The notes beneath the pieces are model-generated. The model ran no database searches. It was not told the DNA's origin and saw nothing but the letters and a program-made list of their open reading frames with translations. Below, one piece after another: positions 25,557-32,879 of a stretch of 64,000 nt of DNA. The stretch covers positions 62,001-126,000 of the forward strand of contig DASVQQ010000012.1 of NCBI GenBank assembly GCA_036389035.1, written 5' to 3'. How positions within the stretch are numbered: the first letter of the stretch is position 1; each line of letters begins with the position of its first letter. The stretch comes from Jatrophihabitans sp. Lineage in GTDB: Bacteria; Actinomycetota; Actinomycetes; Mycobacteriales; Jatrophihabitantaceae. The translations under genes were made by a program, and so were the position numbers.

Positions 25557-25598
25557 CCAGAGGTCCGGGCGGCGGGAACCCGCCGCCCGGACCTCTGG
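25557..25598. terminator. Perfect 20 bp inverted repeat, bidirectional terminator
   Basis: 25557-25576 pairs perfectly with 25579-25598 around an AA centre. It lies between the convergent DUF1810 gene and the SASRW peptide gene. Poly-T is absent, as is usual for actinobacterial hairpins. Confidence 0.8.
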
Positions 25599-25620
25599 TG
25601 TGATCAGGTGTGAGCTCTGG

Positions 25621-25749
25621 CTACAGCTCGACGCTGTCGACCGTTGCACTAGCACCGGCTGACCAGCGAGAGGCTGACCAGCGAGAGGCCGACCAGCGAG
25701 AGGCCGACCAGCGAGAGGCCGAGGAACTACGTGCGGACGTGTAACGCAT
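25621..25749 (-). CDS. Small SASRW-repeat peptide (42 aa)
   Basis: Forty-two-residue peptide I do not recognise by name. After the leader MRYTSARSS it has four perfect SASRW units (residues 10-29), then SAGASATVDSVEL. GGAGG lies 4 nt before the ATG, one of the best ribosome binding sites in this window, and a perfect hairpin follows 22 nt after the TAG. It starts 52 nt downstream of the PDZ-Lon peptidase gene on the same strand, so they probably share an operon. The repeated Trp/Arg spacing resembles repeats I recall at the C-terminus of some actinobacterial secreted subtilases; that comparison is from memory. A substrate, a signalling peptide or a RiPP precursor are all possible. It is too short for standard gene finding. 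Confidence 0.6.
   Translation of the reverse strand: MRYTSARSSSASRWSASRWSASRWSASRWSAGASATVDSVEL
25661..25720. repeat. 15 bp tandem repeat coding for SASRW units
   Basis: Four units of GACCAGCGAGAGGCC (first copy ending in T) at 25661-25675, 25676-25690, 25691-25705 and 25706-25720. On the minus strand each unit encodes one pentapeptide of the peptide gene. Confidence 0.95.
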
Positions 25750-25801
25750 TTTCCCTCCAAGGAAATTGTCAGGCGCCGGGAGAGACGCCTACCGGACGGC
25801 G

Positions 25802-26857
25802 CTAACCCATTTGCCGATCAGGTGATCGATGGGTGATTTTCTTACCCCGCCAGCTGAAGCCGCAGAGCACCTCCACCGCTTCAGCCAACGTTGTCACCGC
25901 CACGACTTCTGCCCGCGCGCCGAGGATCCGACGCGCGTCATCCACGTCGGCTCTCGACTCTGCGGGGACCACAAAGCGGCGCACGTGCGGGTGCGCCCGC
26001 ACAGCACGCGCCTTGAACTCGATTGCTCCCACGCCGCCGACCCGGCCGTTCATGTCGACCGTTCCGGTCGCGACCACGGTGCCGCCGGCGGCAAGCCGGC
26101 CGCCGGTGTAGGCATCGACGACGCTGAGCGCGCAGGCCAGACCCAGAGAAGGGCCGCGCAGATCATCCGGCAGCTCGAACCGAGCCTCGATTCCGTGCCG
26201 CAGCACCCGGTCGGCCGTGACAACCCGGATCCCCCACGCGCCGTCCGAGTGCCGAGCCATCGACACCTTCGACAAGGCCCCCGGCCGCTCGGCGCCAGGT
26301 CCGCCCACCACCGTCAGCTCGGCCGAGTCCAGGCCGGCCAACGCCGCCCGCAGGTGCACCGCCGTCTCAACGGTCTTGCCGTTGACGGCGATGATGACGT
26401 CCTCGCAGCGCAAGCCGCGGGTGTCTTCGCGCAGTGCCTCGATGCTGGCGCCACGGCCGAGTTCGCGGACCGGCTCGCCGAGCAGCGCCGCCGCGGCCGC
26501 CGTCGCCGATTCCAGTGACCAGGCCGAGTCATCGAGTCCTGCCGCCTCGAACTCGTCGACCGGGCGCCCACCGGTGAGCCGGGACCGGATCACCACCGCT
26601 GCCTGCGGGTCCACCAGGTGGCTCAGCAGTTCCCAGGTCGAGGGCTGCAACTCGGCACGGTAGGACACCGCGCAGACCGCGCCGGCCGGCGTCGGTCGTT
26701 GATATCCCGAGGTCTGCAGGCGAGCGCCGTTCATCGGGATGAGTTCGTAGTCGGGCCGCACGGCCGCCATCGGCAGCCGGCCGCGGCGTCGCGACGGAGC
26801 CGGCGCGCGCATCTGGGTGGGCAGGTTCCAGGCGGTCTGCCCTGCGTCGAACCTCAC
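25802..26857 (-). CDS. Cytosolic PDZ-Lon-type (S16-like) peptidase
   Basis: Protein of 351 residues with a PDZ-like segment (about 127-183: PVRELGRGASIEALR, CEDVIIAVNGKTVETAVHLRAAL) and a Lon-type proteolytic domain. The predicted dyad is Ser237 in LRGPSLGLACAL and Lys282 in GAIEFKARAV, 45 residues apart, close to the spacing in Lon. The connecting VVATGTVDMNGRVGGVGAIE matches the family. No AAA module is present, and unlike YlbL-type relatives there is no N-terminal membrane helix, so it should be cytosolic. The GTG start has AGGTGG six bases ahead and overlaps the stop of an uncertain upstream ORF by 4 nt. The SASRW peptide gene follows 52 nt downstream. Confidence 0.85.
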   Translation of the reverse strand: MRFDAGQTAWNLPTQMRAPAPSRRRGRLPMAAVRPDYELIPMNGARLQTSGYQRPTPAGAVCAVSYRAELQPSTWELLSHLVDPQAAVVIRSRLTGGRPVDEFEAAGLDDSAWSLESATAAAAALLGEPVRELGRGASIEALREDTRGLRCEDVIIAVNGKTVETAVHLRAALAGLDSAELTVVGGPGAERPGALSKVSMARHSDGAWGIRVVTADRVLRHGIEARFELPDDLRGPSLGLACALSVVDAYTGGRLAAGGTVVATGTVDMNGRVGGVGAIEFKARAVRAHPHVRRFVVPAESRADVDDARRILGARAEVVAVTTLAEAVEVLCGFSWRGKKITHRSPDRQMG

Positions 26858-27096
26858 TGGGCGCCACCTGTCTGCGAGCGGGGCGCCGGCTGAGCGGCGA
26901 CACCGGTGAGCGGCGCTGCCGAAAGCTGGCTGCCGCTCAGCGCACTGTCTGTGACCACGCTGGCTGCCTCGCTCTCTGATCTCGCGCCGACTGAGCTGTT
27001 CGAATTCGCCTCGCAGTTGATCGGTGGCAGAATTCCGCCACCTACGTTGCTGCGTGCGCTGATTGGGTCGACCCGCCTGGCCGTCTTATCCGGCAT
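26854..27096 (-). CDS. Uncertain small ORF coupled to the PDZ-Lon gene
   Basis: Open frame of 80 codons whose TGA overlaps the peptidase GTG by 4 nt (GTGA), and an AGGGG lies about 9 nt before its ATG. The product would be a soluble Ser/Ala-rich protein with no recognised motif (one Cys, in PPINCEAN). Its third-position GC (about three quarters by eye) is lower than in neighbouring genes. An equally open frame runs antisense (26906-27223), so coding status is unproven. If real, it would be the first gene of the peptidase-peptide operon. Confidence 0.28.
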   Translation of the reverse strand: MPDKTARRVDPISARSNVGGGILPPINCEANSNSSVGARSESEAASVVTDSALSGSQLSAAPLTGVAAQPAPRSQTGGAQ

Positions 27097-27510
27097 CCTG
27101 CCGGCCCCTGTGATGAAAACTTACACTAAAACCACACCTCGCGAAAACCCTTTTAACATAGGGCTATTCCTAATCGTTACCGTCACGATGGGTAACTTAA
27201 CGACTACACAACATGGGTCGTGAAAAGCGTGTGACGTTCGGTCCTAGAGGTGCTACGGAGGGTAGCTGACGCATCTTCAAAACTGCTGGAGCACACGCCC
27301 ACTTTGGGTCCGAACTATTTGCTTAACCATCTGTTCGATAACGCCAAAACCCGATGCCGAGGGCCAGTTGGCACCTTGGCGCCACCTTCCTGCCTGCAGA
27401 TCCTCCGCGTTGACCGTGAGCTACTTGCGCTGAAGCTGAGCCAATGCCGAGCCAATGCCGAGATTCCGCAGGCAGTAGCAGGTGAGCGCCAAGGCTGAGA
27501 TGCTGCTGCT
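27097..27510. other. AT-richer divergent intergenic region
   Basis: About 410 nt separate the peptidase operon from the Ser-triplet gene. 27110-27220 is clearly richer in A and T than the surroundings. It contains an inverted repeat GTTACC/GGTAAC (27176-27181 and 27191-27196, 9 nt loop) and, further on, an 11 bp tandem duplication GAGCCAATGCC (27438-27459). An 82-codon frame at 27250-27498 has a poor composition and no ribosome binding site; I do not call it. Divergent promoters and an operator are the likely contents. Confidence 0.5.
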
Positions 27511-27831
27511 ATGAACAACGAGTGTTCGCGATGGTCGTTATGGTCTCAGAACAGCTTTTTGTCCATCGGCTCGAAAGGCTCGGTGCTGTCCATCGGCAGC
27601 GTCGGATCCTTCGCCTCCATCGCCAGCATCGGCTCGGCGCTGTCGATCTTCTCGGTCGGCTCATGGCTGTCGGCCGGCTCGGTGCTGTCCTCGCTGTCGC
27701 GCTGGTCATTGATGTCGCACCTGTCCAACCGGGGCGTGCTCGCCGGATCCAACCGCGGCTTGGCCTGGTCATCGGCTCGGCCATCCGCCAGAGCGGCGGC
27801 TCAGACGCCTGCCGACTCCGGGCCGCGATAG
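27511..27831 (+). CDS. Ser-x-x triplet-repeat protein
   Basis: Protein of 106 residues with serine at every third position from residue 6 to residue 72, 23 in a row without a break. The intervening pairs are mostly hydrophobic or Gly (IG, VG, FA, VL, AL), with SRW at residues 6-8 and 63-65. Serine codons are a mix of TCN and AGC, which cannot interconvert by single changes, so the pattern is kept at protein level and is not a recent DNA repeat. A triangular beta-solenoid or a membrane-active rod is conceivable. The C-terminal third is ordinary Arg/Ala-rich sequence. I have seen similar unnamed actinobacterial proteins; no function is known to me. A good ribosome binding site is lacking. Confidence 0.7.
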   Translation: MNNECSRWSLWSQNSFLSIGSKGSVLSIGSVGSFASIASIGSALSIFSVGSWLSAGSVLSSLSRWSLMSHLSNRGVLAGSNRGLAWSSARPSARAAAQTPADSGPR

Positions 27832-27957
27832 GGCTGCCTTACCGCTAGGCCGCTCATGGCGAGTGTCGCGTGAGCTGTGTAAGGGTGAAAGCTGGCCTGG
27901 AAACCATGGGCCACATCGTGGCCGGAGCCCTGCCCGGTACCCATCCTGAGGTATCGC

Positions 27958-28515
27958 ATGACTCATGTCTTTCCTCGCTCCGACATGGCATTAGACACTC
28001 CGTCCAGCCAATCCGCTGAAGCCGGCGCTACTGCGCATACTGCTGAGAGGCAGCATGTCGGCCTGCGCACCGTAGGCGTGGAAGAAGAATTCTTGCTGGT
28101 CGATGCCGCCGGTGGGCGACCGGTGCCCATCGCCGGGGCGCTGATGGGCGCGATCAGCTTGCCGGTCCAGTCAGACACCGAGCCCGAGTTGGTGGCAGCC
28201 GTGGATACCGAGCTGCAGCAGGAACAGCTGGAGACCGCGACCTCGCCCTGCATGGAGATGTCGCGCTTTAGCGACCGGGTCGACTACGAGCTGACCATCC
28301 CGGTGGAGAGTGGCCAGGAGCCATACCGGACGCCACCGGCCACGCCTGCGCTGGCAGCACTGCGAGCGGCGATGGCTGACGGCTGGAACTGCGCAGTCGA
28401 AGACGTCGGTTTCATGGGCAACGCCGGCGGTTCGCCCGCCTCGCTGCCACACGACGTGACCGCAGCGCCCATCCTGCCGCTGGCCCGGTCAGTGACTCGC
28501 CCGGTCAGTGACTAG
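27958..28515 (+). pseudogene. Chimeric remnant: YbdK-like ligase N-terminus joined to M20 peptidase C-terminus
   Basis: A 185-codon open frame that does not match any single family. Residues about 35-100 resemble the start of a carboxylate-amine ligase of the GCS2/YbdK group (TVGVEEEFLLVDAAGGRPVP, then ELQQEQLETATSP), which normally has about 370 residues. From about residue 108 it resembles the C-terminal part of an M20 dipeptidase (VDYELTIPVESGQEPYRT, ALAALRAAMADGWN, with a degraded GGS loop). Both enzymes lack most of their catalytic parts, so a deletion between two former neighbours is the simplest explanation. GAGG lies before the ATG, so it may still be translated. The end overlaps the convergent 2H gene by 11 nt. 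Confidence 0.65.
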
Positions 28516-29026
28516 ACAACGAACGACTGGCGATCAGCCGCCACCGGCTGGCCTCTGACCCCTCGGTGTGCCACAACGACAGCCGGTCGAACCGGACGGT
28601 CAGTGGCAGCCCCATCGACAGGCTCGCCGCCAGCGACAACTTGTCCGCGACCGGCACGTGGGAGTACTGAAGGCTCAGATGCGGCTCGAACGAGGGCTTG
28701 CCCGGTGCTCTGAACGCCCGCGCCGCAACCTCGAAGGCGCGCCGGAGTCCGGCCGTCGGCACGGCGGCCAGGTACAGCGAACGCTGCCAGGCGTGCTCGC
28801 ACCGGGTCTCGTTGAACCAGACGTCCAGCGGGTCCACCAGCTGCCTGACCTCATCGAGGGTGGCTACCGCGGTGTCCACCTCTTGCTCGATGACAGCGAG
28901 CAGCGTCAGGTGAGCCGGGAAGACGGCGGTGCCGTGCACCGCGGCCAGGCGCGCGATCACCGCGTCGAGTTCCACGGCGGCGTCCTGCGCCGGCTGCAAC
29001 CACAGCGACAATTGCTGTACCGCCAC
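28505..29026 (-). CDS. 2H phosphoesterase (2'-5' RNA ligase / cyclic phosphodiesterase-like)
   Basis: Protein of 173 residues in the 2H superfamily, which acts on 2',3'-cyclic phosphates or 2'-5' bonds of RNA and nucleotides. The two catalytic motifs are PAHLTLLAVI (H-x-T, about residue 40) and EPHLSLQYSHV (H-x-S, about residue 115), about 75 residues apart as expected. The GTG start has GGGGAG six bases upstream. It is convergent with, and overlaps by 11 nt, the chimeric remnant. In vivo substrate is unknown; an RNA repair or nucleotide-processing role follows from family membership. Confidence 0.83.
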   Translation of the reverse strand: MAVQQLSLWLQPAQDAAVELDAVIARLAAVHGTAVFPAHLTLLAVIEQEVDTAVATLDEVRQLVDPLDVWFNETRCEHAWQRSLYLAAVPTAGLRRAFEVAARAFRAPGKPSFEPHLSLQYSHVPVADKLSLAASLSMGLPLTVRFDRLSLWHTEGSEASRWRLIASRSLSSH

Positions 29027-29073
29027 CTGCCGCTCCCCTCAGGTCAGGCCGGCTGAGCCGACGTGGTCGAAAC

Positions 29074-29111
29074 ACGAAGAAGACCGGCCCTCGCGGACCG
29101 GTCTTCTTCGT
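29074..29111. terminator. Hairpin terminator after the DUF7455 gene
   Basis: Perfect 14 bp stem (29074-29087 with 29098-29111) with a 10 nt loop, lying 33 nt after the stop of the minus-strand gene ending at 29144. The ATCAAGG context gives no U-tract. Confidence 0.75.
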
Positions 29112-29143
29112 ATCAAGGTGCCTGGACAGGCCCGAGCAGGGTC

Positions 29144-29380
29144 CTAGTCGGACAGACCCGCGGACGCGACGGTCACCGGCTGCTGGTCAGCCAGCCGTTC
29201 CGACTCGTCCAGGATCTCGGCGTCCAGTTCACGCAGCTTGGGCGCGTACTCGCGGCCATGGTGAGCACAGAACAACAGCTCACTGCCAGCCGGCAGCGTG
29301 ACGCGCACGTAGGCCTGGGCGCCACAACGGTCGCAGCGATCGGCTGCGGTCAAGGGCTCGACGGTCAAGGTGCTGGTCAC
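29144..29380 (-). CDS. DUF7455 family zinc-binding protein
   Basis: Small protein of 78 residues matching the actinobacterial DUF7455 family. The core is TAADRCDRCGAQAYVRV, followed by LLFCAHHGREY, giving a C-x2-C and C-x2-H set that should hold one zinc ion. The C-terminus is a Glu/Asp-rich helix. I chose the GTG at 29380 because GAGGG lies 4 nt upstream; the frame extends to 29422 but without a better signal. It is flanked by a hairpin terminator downstream and a 260 nt gap before the helicase. The function is unknown; similar proteins sit near sigma factors in other actinobacteria. Confidence 0.85.
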   Translation of the reverse strand: MTSTLTVEPLTAADRCDRCGAQAYVRVTLPAGSELLFCAHHGREYAPKLRELDAEILDESERLADQQPVTVASAGLSD

Positions 29381-29643
29381 TGGTCCCTCTGTTTCTGCGA
29401 CGGTTCTCGCGATCGGTCTCACAGACTCGGGCCTCTGTTGCTCTGAGACTTATCGTGTCTGCTTAATACATACAACCAGTCCAGGCGCGCCGTAGTCCCC
29501 GGAGTAACCCAATCGAGAGTTATTACGCGTGTAGCGAACTGCCGGAACCTCGCTGAAAAGGGCTGACGGGCCTACCGCTGGAGGCAGGACCGCTCGGTCC
29601 GAGCACCGCGGCCGGCCGGCAGATCAGCGCCGCGGGGGGGCGC

Positions 29644-31437
29644 TCACATCCGGCCCATCAGGTAGGCCCGCCGGGACTCCAGCACCTCCAGCGAGGCCGA
29701 GGCAGAGGCCGGCCCGGGCACCGCGGCCCTGATCTGGGCGTGCAGGGCGGCATGGCCGACACCGGTCCGGGCCGCCAGCACCGACACCAGCCGGTTCACC
29801 TCCCGGCGCAGGGCAGCCGCCGCCCGCCAGTCCCCGACGGCCGCCCCCGGGGACTCGGCGGGCTGCTGGTCGGACTGGTCGGGCTGGTCGGCCCCGGGGC
29901 GCCGGGCCCGGGTGGCCCGCTTGCGCAATTCGCCGTCGCGCTGAGCCAGCAGCGCCGCGGTCTGCTCGGCCGACAGCAGTCCCGGCAGGCCCAGAAACTC
30001 GTCCTCGCCGTCGGCCGGCGGGGTGCCGTGCCCGGCGTCGGGCGTGACGGCCCGGCCGCCGTGCAGCACGTGGGCGAACTGCGCTTCGGCCTCCAGCGCC
30101 TGCCACTCCTGCAGCAAGGCCGACTCGGCTTGCTCGGGCTGCTCCTCGGTCAGCTCGTCCACCAGTTCGAGCGAGTCGGCCGGCCCGGCCGGCGGCGGCA
30201 GCACGTGATTTCGCTCGTCCTCCAGCTCCGCGGCCAGCGTCAGAAGGGGCCGCACCGCCGGCAGGAAGACCGTCGCGGACTCGTGCCGGCCTCGGGAACG
30301 GACCACCCGCCCCACCGCCTGCGCGAAGAACAGCGGCGTTCGGTAGCTGGTCAACCAGGCCAGGCAGGCCGCTCGCGGCACGTCGACACCTTCGGAGACC
30401 ATCCGGACGCAGACCGCGATCCGGGCCCCGCCGGCGCCGAACTCGGCGATCTTGGCGCTGGCCTTGGGGTCATCGGACAGGATCAGGTACGGCTTCTCGC
30501 CGGTGACCCGCCGCACGATCGAGGCGTAGGCCCGGGCGTCCTCCTGATCCGAGGCCAGCACCAGCCCGGCGGCGTCGGGCATGCCGGATTGGCGCAGCTG
30601 GGTGAGCCGCTCGTCCATCGCCGCGATCACGTGCGGCACCCAATCGCCCTTGGGGTCCAGCGCGGTGCGCCAGGCGGCCTGCTCGGTTGACTTGGTGCCG
30701 GCGTCGGTCAGTGAGGCCGCCACCACCTCGCCCGCGGAGTTGCGCCAGCGCGACACCCCGGTATAGGCGGCGAAGACCACCGGGCGCACCACGTGGTCGC
30801 GCAGCGCGTCGGCGTAGCCGTAGCTGAAATCCGCGGTCGAGACCAGGCCGCCCTGGCCGTCGGGCTCGTACCGCACGAACGGGATCCGCTCGCCGACCCG
30901 GGTCCGGAACGGCGTCCCGGTCAGGCACACCCGGCGGCTGGTGCCGGCGAAGGCATGCTCGACCGCCTCGCCCCAGGACAGCCCGTCGCCGGCGTGGTGG
31001 ATCTCGTCCAGGACGACCAGGCTGCGGCGGGTGGTGGCGCGGGCCGCGTGCAGGGTCGGCTTGCCGGCCACCTGGGCATAGGTCGTGACATAGCCGTGCA
31101 GGTCACTGGGAACCGGGCCCACCGAGTTGCCGAGGTTCGGCGCCAGCGCGATCCCGAACCGTTCGGCGGCCTCGGCCCATTGCGTTCGCAGGTGATCGGT
31201 GGGAGCCACCACGATCACCCGGTCGATCATCCGGCGGCTGATCAGGCCGACCGCCAGGCTGAGAGCGAACGTCGTCTTGCCCGCCCCGGGGGTGGCGGTG
31301 AGCAGGAAATCCGAGCGTCGCTCGGTCTCGTACTTGGCCAGCGCCTCGCGCTGCCACAGGCGCAGCCGGGTGCCAGTCGGGCGGCGTTCTGGCACTCGAC
31401 GCCGCCTCCTTCTCTGCTCATCAGCACTGTCCGGCAC
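29644..31437 (-). CDS. DEAD/DEAH-box superfamily II helicase
   Basis: ATP-dependent helicase of 597 residues. Walker A is TATPGAGKTTFALSLA (about residue 48), motif II is VLDEIHHA (DEIH form), motif III is LTGTPFRT, and the C-terminal RecA domain has MVSEGVDVPRAACLAWLTSY and AQAVGRVVRSRGRH (motif VI). The last 150 residues are Glu/Ala-rich with no clear domain. Genes of this kind, resembling the ResIII group, are common as stand-alone helicases in Actinobacteria, including beside YihY and DUF3039 as here. No nuclease or methylase partner is visible, so this is not a complete restriction system. Confidence 0.9.
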   Translation of the reverse strand: MPDSADEQRRRRRRVPERRPTGTRLRLWQREALAKYETERRSDFLLTATPGAGKTTFALSLAVGLISRRMIDRVIVVAPTDHLRTQWAEAAERFGIALAPNLGNSVGPVPSDLHGYVTTYAQVAGKPTLHAARATTRRSLVVLDEIHHAGDGLSWGEAVEHAFAGTSRRVCLTGTPFRTRVGERIPFVRYEPDGQGGLVSTADFSYGYADALRDHVVRPVVFAAYTGVSRWRNSAGEVVAASLTDAGTKSTEQAAWRTALDPKGDWVPHVIAAMDERLTQLRQSGMPDAAGLVLASDQEDARAYASIVRRVTGEKPYLILSDDPKASAKIAEFGAGGARIAVCVRMVSEGVDVPRAACLAWLTSYRTPLFFAQAVGRVVRSRGRHESATVFLPAVRPLLTLAAELEDERNHVLPPPAGPADSLELVDELTEEQPEQAESALLQEWQALEAEAQFAHVLHGGRAVTPDAGHGTPPADGEDEFLGLPGLLSAEQTAALLAQRDGELRKRATRARRPGADQPDQSDQQPAESPGAAVGDWRAAAALRREVNRLVSVLAARTGVGHAALHAQIRAAVPGPASASASLEVLESRRAYLMGRM

Positions 31438-31625
31438 GGATCCGACGCGGTCAGACCCGTGCCGGCCCAGGCTAACCGCAGGCCACCCGGCCGGCGGCGA
31501 CCAACCCGCTTCGATGTGAGATTGGCGGCCACCCGCCCCCGCCGGGCGGCGATGTCACGTTTGTCTGCCGCGGTTGCGTGTCACAGTCCTGTCCGGGCCG
31601 CGCGGCTGGGGCAGACTAGTAACTC

Positions 31626-32879
31626 GTGATGAGCCAGCGGGGTATCAGAAGGCTGGCGAGACGAACCGTGTCCCGGGCCTGGAACGACCGGGTGCTCGGG
31701 CTGTCGGCCGAGGCCGCCTTCTGGCAGCTGCTGTCGTTGCCGTCGTTGTTCCTGGCGTTGCTGGCCGCGCTGGGTTACTTCTCCGAGTGGGCCGGGCAGG
31801 GCACCGTCGACCGGGTGCAGCAGAACCTGCTGATCACCTTCTCCCGGGCGTTCAGTGACGAGGTGGTCGACCAGCTGATCGCGCCGGTGGTGCAACAGGT
31901 GCTGCGTGAGGGCCGGGCCGACGTCATCTCGGTCGGCTTCGCGATCGCCCTGTGGGCCGGTTCCTCGGCCACCGCCACCTTCGTCAACACCATCACCATC
32001 GCCTACGGGATGCGCGACTTGCGCGGCGCGGTTCGCAGCAGGCTGCTGGCCCTGGGCATCTACCTGGGTTCGATCGTGGTGGGCGTGATCGTGCTGCCGG
32101 CCCTGGTGCTGGGACCGGCCCTGCTGCCCAAGCTGTTTCCCGAAGGAGCCCGCGAGACGGCGGACCGGGTGATCGGCGACGCCTACTGGCCGGTGGTCAT
32201 GCTGTTGCTGCTGGTCGGGCTGACCAGTCTCTATCACCTGGCGCCGCCGCGACGGCTGCCGTGGCGGCGTGGCCTGCCCGGCGCGCTGCTGGCCATGGTG
32301 ATCTTCTTGGCCGGATCCTGGGGGCTGCGCTTCTACATCAGCTTCATCGTCGCCCAGAACAACGCCTACGGAACGCTGGCCGCCCCGATCGCCGCGCTGC
32401 TGTTCTTCTTCCTGCTGGCGCTGGGCGTGCTGCTGGGCGCCGAACTCAACGCCGAGATCGAGCAGCGCTCGCCGACCACCACGGCCAAGGTGCGCGGCGC
32501 GGGCCGCGGCTGGAAGCCCTACACCCCCAGCCCCGAGCTCGGCCAGCCCGCCGCGCCCGCGCGGGAAGCCTCAGCCCAGGAAGCGGAGACGCGGGGGGCC
32601 TCAGCGGAGACGCGGCGGGCGTCAGCTCAGGAAGCGGAGACGCGGCGGGCGTCAGCTCAGGAAGCGGTAACGCGGGAGGCGTCAGCCCAAGACTTGCCTA
32701 CTCAAGAGGCGGCGCCGGTTCAGGCGACCCCGCCGGCCAGGGCGGCCCGATCGGCCAAGGCGGCGCGATCAGCTCCGCCGGCCAAGGCGGCCCGATCAGC
32801 TCCGCCGGCCAAGGCGGCCCAGCCCGTTCAGGCGGTCCGACCGGCTCAGGACGATCCGCCGCCGGGCAGTGACTCGTAG
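31626..32879 (+). CDS. YihY/BrkB family membrane protein with repeat tail
   Basis: Integral membrane protein of 417 residues (416 from the ATG at 31629). The YihY core (about residues 20-280) has six hydrophobic segments, including AAFWQLLSLPSLFLALLAAL, VISVGFAIALWAGSSATATF and LLFFFLLALGVLLGAELNAEIE at its end. The family lacks a firm biochemical role, and the old RNase BN annotation is not supported. Residues about 310-415 are a hydrophilic Ala/Glu/Ser and Pro/Ala/Arg tail made of tandem repeats, which is unusual for the family. A TAGTAA box just ahead suggests a leaderless message. It overlaps the convergent DUF3039 gene by 34 nt. Confidence 0.88.
   Translation: MMSQRGIRRLARRTVSRAWNDRVLGLSAEAAFWQLLSLPSLFLALLAALGYFSEWAGQGTVDRVQQNLLITFSRAFSDEVVDQLIAPVVQQVLREGRADVISVGFAIALWAGSSATATFVNTITIAYGMRDLRGAVRSRLLALGIYLGSIVVGVIVLPALVLGPALLPKLFPEGARETADRVIGDAYWPVVMLLLLVGLTSLYHLAPPRRLPWRRGLPGALLAMVIFLAGSWGLRFYISFIVAQNNAYGTLAAPIAALLFFFLLALGVLLGAELNAEIEQRSPTTTAKVRGAGRGWKPYTPSPELGQPAAPAREASAQEAETRGASAETRRASAQEAETRRASAQEAVTREASAQDLPTQEAAPVQATPPARAARSAKAARSAPPAKAARSAPPAKAAQPVQAVRPAQDDPPPGSDS
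32568..32690 (+). repeat. In-frame repeats in the YihY C-terminal tail
   Basis: Units of about 21-30 bp such as GCGTCAGCTCAGGAAGCGGA recur four times and encode (R/A)ASAQEAETR-type peptides. A further Ala/Pro/Lys repeat (PPAKAARSA) follows at 32740-32820. Confidence 0.8.

Noticed and set aside
25434..25760. Minus-strand 108-codon frame with PLAGR/PLAGQ repeats
   Set aside because: It covers the terminator hairpin and the 3' end of DUF1810, has no ribosome binding site at its ATG, and is the shifted frame of the SASRW repeat, which has a strong GGAGG.
26906..27223. 105-codon plus-strand frame antisense to the uncertain ORF at 26854-27096
   Set aside because: It runs into the AT-rich region and has no good ribosome binding site. 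Third-position GC is similar on both strands, so it cannot be preferred; neither strand is proven.
27250..27498. 82-codon plus-strand frame before the Ser-triplet gene
   Set aside because: Mixed composition, no ribosome binding site and an internal 11 bp duplication. It looks like leader or intergenic DNA.
29644..31437. Helicase considered as part of a type I or III restriction system
   Set aside because: No methyltransferase or specificity subunit is adjacent. The neighbours are conserved actinobacterial genes, so a stand-alone helicase is the better reading.
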